Origin: Candidatus Omnitrophota bacterium | GTDB taxonomy: Bacteria > Omnitrophota > Gorgyraeia > Zapsychrales > Zapsychraceae | Assembly (NCBI GenBank): GCA_020430005.1 | Contig: JAGQKQ010000074.1 | Coordinates: 1 to 8,583, forward strand | Length of the DNA: 8,583 bases | Direction: 5' to 3' | Shown: piece after piece, positions 6,722 through 8,583 of the stretch | Layout: every line of letters begins with the position of its first letter | Numbering within the stretch: the first letter of the stretch is position 1 | Translations under genes and position numbers: made by a program | The notes under the pieces: generated by a model | What the model was told of the DNA's origin: nothing | The model's database searches: none | The model's input: the letters and a program-made list of their open reading frames with translations, nothing else

Positions 6722-7840
6722 TTATATGTTGAAGAAAAACTCCGGAATCGCGACAATGTATTTAATGTTAAATGCCCAGCGCAAAAACATTTTAATCGGC
6801 AGAAACATCGCCATTAATAAGAGAAAGCTGAAAACACTGTAGCGTAAAACACCTAATTTCTTAAAAATACCCCGGAAAAACGTTAAGGCCAAAAATAACG
6901 GCATCCCTCCGAAGTAAGCGCCAAGCGCCAGAAATCCCCACATTTCACGAAGAAGAATATTATCCGGAAGACTTCTGTTTTGCCAGATCATGTAAACGTA
7001 TTCGGACAAATTGATATTGGTTAACGCCTCAAGTTTATGAGGATCCCAGTATTCAAACGGGCCGAAGAAGTTCCAGTTTGGTCCCCGCAAGAAGGTTCCT
7101 GTGGAAATCAGGAAAATCCAAAGAACAAGCCAGAGAAACATAAAAATGGAAATCGCCATTTTCCGTTCTTTAAACGTGTAATAACCGGTTCCCTTTGGAT
7201 TGTTATCAATAAATGGAATGGCCATAAAACCGATCATAATAACCGTTGGGAAAATAACACCGGCCAGCCATGGATCGAAATAGACCAGCATTTCCTGAAG
7301 TCCAAGAAAATACCAAGGTGCTTTCGAAGGGTTTGGTGAAACCGACGGGTTTGCCGGTTCTTCAATCGGTGCGTTTAAAGCAATCGCCCAGAAAATAATA
7401 AGTGCCGCGCATAATAGGAGGGCAATAAATTCGATATAAACAAGGTCTGGCCATACCAGGATTTTTTCTCTGGAATCTTCCGCTTCCTGGGGAAGTTTTC
7501 CTTCGTCTGTCCGGCGGTCATTATCCCAAGCCTGTTTCATGCTGAACCACAAAAAGAAAAAGACTAAAAACAATAGACCGACGATTGGAACGTTATCCGG
7601 TTTGGTCACAATAAGGCGAAAGTTTGGATCAGTTAACCCGAAGAGGAAAAATAAAAATAGACATGTAAAAAGGCCAATCCCTCCTTTTTTGGTCCACAGA
7701 TTGTTGAGACCGAGCTTTTTATGCACCTTGTACATAAAATCCGTCGAAGGAAACATAAAGAAATACACCACGATCAAAATCGGGAATAAGATTTTTGGAT
7801 TGGTTCCGGTATTAATGAAATGTTTGATTGCTTCTACCAT
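6722..7840 (-). CDS. Cytochrome b C-terminal (subunit IV-like) subunit, extended
   Basis: 372 residues. The core at about 128-250 matches the C-terminal part of cytochrome b (petD/subunit IV type): helix E (135-155), the Qo-site motif region, helix F (189-210) and helix G (227-250). The motif usually read PEWY is here K173-A-P-W-Y177, so the Glu that takes part in quinol oxidation in bc1/b6f complexes is Ala. The protein is more than twice the length of subunit IV (about 160 residues): three extra helices precede the core (about 17-34, 54-70, 83-102) and two follow (about 298-321, 335-358). With the b6-type partner encoded 29 nt upstream it would form the quinol-oxidising core in the membrane. 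ATG at 7840 follows AGAAGG at good spacing. The family assignment is firm; quinone specificity is not known. Confidence 0.9.
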   Translation of the reverse strand: MVEAIKHFINTGTNPKILFPILIVVYFFMFPSTDFMYKVHKKLGLNNLWTKKGGIGLFTCLFLFFLFGLTDPNFRLIVTKPDNVPIVGLLFLVFFFLWFSMKQAWDNDRRTDEGKLPQEAEDSREKILVWPDLVYIEFIALLLCAALIIFWAIALNAPIEEPANPSVSPNPSKAPWYFLGLQEMLVYFDPWLAGVIFPTVIMIGFMAIPFIDNNPKGTGYYTFKERKMAISIFMFLWLVLWIFLISTGTFLRGPNWNFFGPFEYWDPHKLEALTNINLSEYVYMIWQNRSLPDNILLREMWGFLALGAYFGGMPLFLALTFFRGIFKKLGVLRYSVFSFLLLMAMFLPIKMFLRWAFNIKYIVAIPEFFFNI

Positions 7841-7850
7841 ATTTTTCCTT

Positions 7851-7871
7851 CTAAGAACTAAGCACTAGATT
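7851..7871. repeat. Three 7-nt units (CTAAGAA type) in the cytochrome b intergenic gap
   Basis: CTAAGAA, CTAAGCA and CTAGATT follow one another without gaps and fill most of the 29-nt spacer, with the last unit entering the cytochrome b stop codon. The run is short and could arise by chance on its own; the same 7-nt phase and YRAGNAN skeleton in the two other spacers makes it more credible. Confidence 0.45.
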
Positions 7872-8583
7872 AGGTTGGTCCTGAAATACCCCCATCTTTT
7901 CGAACGCGCCAGAAGTGAACAATCATGAAAATCATAATGACAAACGGTAATCCGATACAATGAAGAACATAGAAACGTAATAAAGCCCCTTCTCCGACAA
8001 AACGTCCTCCAAGCATGGCGAATTTCGCGTCTGATGACGAGGTGACAAAATTCACATCACCAATCGCTAAAAGATTTGAACCGGGTCCGGATGTTCCCAC
8101 CAAAGGTGACGCCCCAGCCATATTCGAACCGACTGTAATCGCCCAGATGGCCAACTGATCCCATGGTAAGAGATATCCCGTGAAACTCATAAGCATTGTT
8201 AAAACCAAAAGAACTACACCAATCGCCCAGTTAAATTCACGCGGTGGTTTGTAAGAACCGGTCATAAACACGCGGAACATATGCAGCCATACAGTAATAA
8301 CCATTAAGTGAGCGCTCCAGCGGTGGATTTCGCGCATAATCCCTAACGGAACCTGCTCCTGCATGTCAATAATGTCTCCATAAGCATATTCTACGGTTGG
8401 CCGGTAATAGAACATCAACAAAATTCCTGTCACGGTCAACACAAGAAAAACAAAGAATGATAATCCCCCCATACACCAGGTGTATTTGACTTTGACAGCA
8501 TGTTTTGGCAGGCGTACCGGATGAAGGTGAAGAAAAACACCGTTAAGCATGACACGCATGCGCTGACGTTCGGTTTTGGGAAC
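7870..8583 (-). CDS. b6-type cytochrome b subunit (5' end outside window)
   Basis: The frame is open to the right edge (PKTERQRM precedes the Met at 8559), so the N-terminus is missing; 237 residues are visible. Numbered from that Met, four haem-ligand histidines are present: H79 and H93 in helix B (14 apart), H200 and H215 in helix D (15 apart). The 14/15 spacing is the b6 pattern, not the 14/14 of mitochondrial cytochrome b. C29 in 'YTWCMGG' aligns with the Cys that binds the extra c-type haem (ci/cn) in b6f complexes. FYYRPTVE, GYLLPWDQ and the RKDGGISGPT end also match b6. The segment between H93 and H200 is about 20 residues longer than in chloroplast b6. It carries electrons from quinol across the membrane through two b haems. 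A Rieske gene probably lies upstream, outside the window. Confidence 0.95.
   Translation of the reverse strand, partial: VPKTERQRMRVMLNGVFLHLHPVRLPKHAVKVKYTWCMGGLSFFVFLVLTVTGILLMFYYRPTVEYAYGDIIDMQEQVPLGIMREIHRWSAHLMVITVWLHMFRVFMTGSYKPPREFNWAIGVVLLVLTMLMSFTGYLLPWDQLAIWAITVGSNMAGASPLVGTSGPGSNLLAIGDVNFVTSSSDAKFAMLGGRFVGEGALLRFYVLHCIGLPFVIMIFMIVHFWRVRKDGGISGPT

Noticed and set aside
7037..7868. Plus-strand frames opposite the subunit IV-like gene
   Set aside because: Their Lys/Arg/Asn-rich composition is what antisense of a hydrophobic gene gives; the minus-strand protein is clearly cytochrome b.
7870..8559. Met at 8559 as the true start of cytochrome b
   Set aside because: The frame stays open to the window edge with plausible cytochrome b residues (PKTERQR) and there is no ribosome site before this Met, so the gene probably starts outside the window.
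3734..8583. A Rieske iron-sulfur protein in the window
   Set aside because: No CTHLGC / CPCHGS-type cluster motifs occur in any of the translated genes; it would have to lie upstream of 8583.

Overview
Every gene in this window lies on the minus strand. Read in transcription order (right to left), the window holds the downstream part of a respiratory cytochrome b/c operon, followed by a two-gene ECF sigma factor / membrane vWA-protein unit that runs off the left edge. Periplasmic c-type haem proteins, a quinol-oxidising cytochrome b and an ECF/anti-sigma pair indicate a respiring bacterium, probably didermic. The sequence is moderately AT-rich. I cannot assign a phylum; an environmental or candidate-phylum bacterium (for example Omnitrophota or another PVC relative) is a low-confidence guess.

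Respiratory block (8583 down to 2433): a b6-type cytochrome b, cut at its 5' end by the window edge (7870-8583); an enlarged subunit-IV-like cytochrome b C-terminal subunit with about eight membrane segments (6722-7840); a 991-residue membrane-anchored octahaem cytochrome c with a long coiled coil (3734-6709); an eight-helix membrane protein I do not recognise (2843-3619); and a small four-cysteine zinc-ribbon-like membrane protein (2433-2846). Spacings are 29, 12, 114 and -4 nt, so this is probably one operon. It would encode a quinol:cytochrome c oxidoreductase in which electrons leave cytochrome b, via a Rieske protein expected upstream but not visible here, into a built-in chain of haems. 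The last two genes look like accessory or assembly subunits. A stem-loop followed by six T residues begins at the last stop codon and is a plausible operon end.

Regulatory block (2340 down to 1): a candidate ECF-type promoter, an ECF sigma factor (1675-2262), and, overlapping it by 8 nt, a long gene (1-1682, C-terminus outside the window). That gene joins an anti-sigma-like cytoplasmic segment without zinc ligands, one membrane helix, a low-complexity linker and a YfbK-type vWA module with an intact MIDAS motif. The pair looks like a self-controlled envelope signalling unit. A strong internal ribosome binding site inside the second gene could yield a shorter product lacking the anti-sigma part.

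The feature least explained by gene content is in the spacers. All three longer intergenic gaps of the respiratory block contain degenerate 7-nt-periodic repeats. Each gap has a different sequence (TCAAGTA-, CGAGCAA- and CTAAGAA-like), yet all share a YRAGNAN skeleton, and in two gaps they form inverted arms of a hairpin. No RNA genes, insertion sequences or CRISPR arrays were seen, and no gene-free stretch exceeds 300 bases.
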